A stretch of DNA of 6,230 nt from Gemmatimonadota bacterium (lineage in GTDB: Bacteria > Gemmatimonadota > Gemmatimonadetes > Gemmatimonadales > Gemmatimonadaceae), in NCBI GenBank assembly GCA_029884515.1, contig JAOUHR010000120.1:1-6230 (forward strand), given 5' to 3'. A program made the translations under genes and the position numbers. Positions 4,674 to 6,230 of this stretch are shown here, one piece after another. The first letter of the stretch is position 1, and every line of letters starts with the position of its first letter. A model generated the notes under the pieces. That model was given only the letters and a program-made list of their open reading frames with translations, searched no databases and was not told the origin of the DNA.

Positions 4674-5927
4674 CTACTTGAGCTTTTGCAGGTAGGCGAC
4701 GACGTCGGCGATCTGCTTGTCGTCGAGGCCGGCTTCCTGCGTGATCTTGAGGAGGGGGTCGTACTGGCCGCGCCCGATGGTGTTCATCAGGATGCCGGGC
4801 TTCATCAGGCGGGCGTTCTTGATCCACCGGGCGAGGTGCGGCCCGTCGTTCGGGAAGAGGCCGGCGGCGATGGTGTGCCGCGAGGCGATGTGCGTGAGGT
4901 CGGGTCCGATGGTGGAGACGGCGCCCGGCAGGCCGTTGATCGCGTGGCAGCCGATGCACCCGCCGATCATGAAGCCGAGCTGGCCGGCCGTCGGGTCCCC
5001 CTGCGCGAGCAGCGCGTCATCGTACGTGAGCCCGGCCGGAGTCGGCGTCTTGGGGATCACGTGGTCGGGAAGGTCGGCCGTCGGGAACATGTACCCCACG
5101 TCCTCCACCGGCGCCGGCGTGGGCTGTGCGCCGCGTGCCGCCGGGATCGCCGGTGTCGCCGGTGTCGCCGGTGTCGCGGGCTCGGCCGCCGGATAGACGG
5201 CCGGCTTCGCCTGGTGCGCCGCCCACGAGGCGAACTCGTCCGGCTGCACCGTGTACAGCCGGATCTTCATGTTCGCGTGGCTGGTGCCGCAGTACTCGGT
5301 GCAGAAGCCGTTCCACACCGAGGACTGCAGGTCCGCGTTCGGCGTGAACCACATGAAGTTCGACTTGTTCGTGATCAGGTCGCGCTTGCCGCCCATCTGC
5401 GGGATCCAGAAGGAGTGCAGCACGTCCTTGGTCTTGAGCTCGAAGCTCGCCGTGCGTCCCACCGGCAGGTAGAGCTCGTTGGCGGTCGTGATGCCGAGCT
5501 CGGGATAGTGGAACTCCCACCACCACTGGTGGCCGATCACCTCGACCTTCAGCGCGCCGGCGGGCGCCGGGGCCTGCGTCTCGAAGATCGTCTTGACCGT
5601 GGGCACCGCGATCAGCACGAGGATGACGGCGGGGATCGCGGTCCAGGTGATCTCGAGCGCGGCGTTGCCGTGGATCTGCTTCGCCTCCGGGCCGCCGGCA
5701 CGCTTGCGGTACTTGATGAGCGTGACGACCAGCGCGGCCTCGACGAACACGAAGACGATGGTTCCCCAGAAGAGGAGCCGGTCCCAGAGCGCGTCGATCG
5801 AGGTGTTGAAGTCGGTGTGGCGGTTGAACGTGGAGTTGGGATACTCCGTCCCACACGCGGTGAGTGCCAGCAAGAACACCGCCACGAGCAGCGCAGGGGC
5901 TGCGTGGCGCAGGCGCAGCTTCGACAT
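4674..5927 (-). CDS. ctaC: Cytochrome c oxidase subunit II with fused cytochrome c domain (caa3 type), lipoprotein
   Basis: Role: accepts electrons at its own c-type heme, passes them to the binuclear CuA centre and on to CtaD. Seen: 417 residues. A lipoprotein signal ends in LTAC, so C25 is the likely lipidated residue. Two membrane helices follow (about 52-72 and 95-114), then a periplasmic cupredoxin domain with the aromatic HQWWWEF stretch (133-139) and a full CuA set: H171, C209, E211, C213, H217 and M220. An Ala/Thr/Pro-rich linker (about 245-275) leads to a cytochrome c domain with CIGCH (C324, C327, H328). The axial Met is probably M381 in KPGILM, though M375 is close by. The linker contains tandem ATP tripeptides. 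Start: ATG at 5927, chosen because it opens directly into the signal peptide; no purine-rich Shine-Dalgarno sequence is visible. It is first in the operon. Confidence 0.96.
   Translation of the reverse strand: MSKLRLRHAAPALLVAVFLLALTACGTEYPNSTFNRHTDFNTSIDALWDRLLFWGTIVFVFVEAALVVTLIKYRKRAGGPEAKQIHGNAALEITWTAIPAVILVLIAVPTVKTIFETQAPAPAGALKVEVIGHQWWWEFHYPELGITTANELYLPVGRTASFELKTKDVLHSFWIPQMGGKRDLITNKSNFMWFTPNADLQSSVWNGFCTEYCGTSHANMKIRLYTVQPDEFASWAAHQAKPAVYPAAEPATPATPATPAIPAARGAQPTPAPVEDVGYMFPTADLPDHVIPKTPTPAGLTYDDALLAQGDPTAGQLGFMIGGCIGCHAINGLPGAVSTIGPDLTHIASRHTIAAGLFPNDGPHLARWIKNARLMKPGILMNTIGRGQYDPLLKITQEAGLDDKQIADVVAYLQKLK
5140..5175 (-). repeat. 9-bp tandem repeat coding for Ala-Thr-Pro units in the CtaC linker
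   Basis: On the plus strand GCCGGTGTC is repeated exactly three times (5149-5175), preceded by one divergent copy, GCCGGGATC (5140-5148). On the coding strand it gives repeating ATP units and one AIP in the flexible linker between the CuA and cytochrome c domains. The unit is a multiple of three, so gain or loss of copies would change linker length without breaking the frame. Confidence 0.8.
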
Positions 5928-5977
5928 CGGTTCGGAAGGCTGGGGGGGGATCGCCGCGGCCGGGAGGCAGCGGATGG

Positions 5978-6000
5978 CGCTTGCTCCGACTCGGCAAGCG
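5978..6000 (-). other. Perfect 7-bp inverted repeat in the ctaC leader
   Basis: CGCTTGC (5978-5984) and GCAAGCG (5994-6000) are exact reverse complements around a 9-base interval, about 50-70 bp upstream of the ctaC start. If transcription starts near 6000, as the candidate promoter predicts, the hairpin would sit at the 5' end of the operon mRNA and could stabilise it. It could equally be an operator. Between it and the start codon lies a run of eight G (5942-5949 on the plus strand). Confidence 0.45.
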
Positions 6001-6005
6001 TGAAG

Positions 6006-6034
6006 AAGTTACCGCGGCTCCCGGGGGCAGGCAA
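6006..6034 (-). promoter_or_regulatory. Weak candidate promoter for the cta operon
   Basis: The minus strand carries TTGCCT (6034 to 6029, four of six matches to -35), a 17-bp spacer, and TAACTT (6011 to 6006, three of six to -10). The -10 falls in the only AT-richer patch of this 217-bp gap. The predicted start near 6000 leaves a leader of about 70 bases. The matches are weak, and an activator or alternative sigma factor could be involved. Confidence 0.25.
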
Positions 6035-6116
6035 GGCGCGCGCACCACTCGGGAACGCGGGACTTCGGCTCGGCATTCCGCGTGTCCGCCGTTCTCGCGC
6101 CGCGCGGCCGGCCCCC

Positions 6117-6142
6117 GCCCGCGCCGGCGCACCGAAGCGGGC
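6117..6142 (-). other. GC-rich inverted repeat after the upstream gene
   Basis: GCCCGC (6117-6122) pairs with GCGGGC (6137-6142) around 14 bases, starting two bases past the stop codon of the upstream gene. It may be part of that gene's transcript end, but no U-tract follows and short GC palindromes are frequent in such GC-rich DNA. Confidence 0.2.
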
Positions 6143-6144
6143 CC

Positions 6145-6230
6145 CTAGTCCCCGCCCGCCGTCTCGATCGGCACCGCGTGCTGCTCCTTCACCTTGGTGG
6201 AGACGATCTCGAGCGCCATGCGGATCTGCG
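6145..6230 (-). CDS. C-terminal end of an unrecognised protein, cut by window edge
   Basis: Only the last 27 codons and the TAG stop (6145-6147) are inside the window. The peptide reads QIRMALEIVSTKVKEQH and then AVPIETAGGD. It is charged and probably helical up to the His, then a short Gly-ending tail; no membrane segment or cysteine is present. The coding frame shows the high G/C third-position usage of its neighbours, which supports it being real. I cannot assign a family from this fragment. It is on the same strand as the cta operon but separated from ctaC by 217 bp, so it is probably a separate transcription unit. Confidence 0.5.
   Translation of the reverse strand, partial: QIRMALEIVSTKVKEQHAVPIETAGGD

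Noticed and set aside
2503..4959. An 818-codon open frame on the minus strand covering ctaD and parts of ctaE and ctaC
   Set aside because: It is a frame shadow: the product is Arg/His/Pro-rich without any motif, while the overlapping ctaD frame has every heme and copper ligand.
5017..6132. A 371-codon minus-strand open frame overlapping ctaC and its leader
   Set aside because: Arg/Pro/Gly-rich shadow of ctaC; no domain is recognisable, and the true frame has a lipobox, CuA ligands and CIGCH.
1..6230. tRNA, rRNA, insertion sequence, integrase or defence genes
   Set aside because: No cloverleaf-like or rRNA-like stretch, no transposase motif and no terminal inverted repeats flanking a gene were seen; the coding content is fully explained by the cta operon, dacB and one gene fragment.

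Overview
This window is a GC-rich bacterial chromosomal segment in which every supported gene lies on the minus strand. Its core is a complete aa3-type (caa3) cytochrome c oxidase operon. In transcription order, from right to left, the genes are ctaC (subunit II with a fused cytochrome c domain), ctaD (subunit I), ctaE (subunit III), ctaF (small subunit IV) and ctaG (assembly factor). This is the same gene order as the caa3 operon of Bacillus. The lipoprotein subunit II, the very high GC content and the operon type indicate an aerobic bacterium. Gemmatimonadota would fit, but this is only a guess because no rRNA or other phylogenetic marker is present.

Layout from the right edge: the last 27 codons of an unrecognised gene (6145-6230); a 217-bp GC-rich gap with a weak promoter candidate, a hairpin and an eight-base homopolymer; ctaC (4674-5927); ctaD (2739-4655); ctaE (2015-2722, GTG start); ctaF (1684-2001); a 144-bp gap filled by a nested inverted-repeat structure built on a GGTGGGA heptad; ctaG (706-1539); a 149-bp gap with a small hairpin and a leaderless-type promoter candidate; and the 5' two-thirds or less of a dacB-like D-Ala-D-Ala carboxypeptidase gene (1-556). 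Genes ctaC to ctaF are separated by only 13-18 bp and are probably co-transcribed. ctaG sits behind the repeat structure and may have its own promoter.

The genes work together as follows. Electrons enter CtaC through its own c-type heme, pass to the CuA centre, then to heme a and the heme a3-CuB site of CtaD, where oxygen is reduced to water. CtaD keeps the residues of both the D and K proton channels, so this is a proton-pumping A1-type enzyme. CtaE and CtaF are accessory membrane subunits, and CtaG is needed for assembly, probably copper insertion. The dacB gene belongs to cell-wall metabolism and appears to be an independent neighbour.

The genes themselves are ordinary. The parts that reward a second look are non-coding: the ctaF-ctaG repeat structure (a potential RNA G-quadruplex competing with a long hairpin, with a promoter-like motif in the loop) and the apparently leaderless start of dacB. 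I found no sign of a novel enzymatic or defence system.
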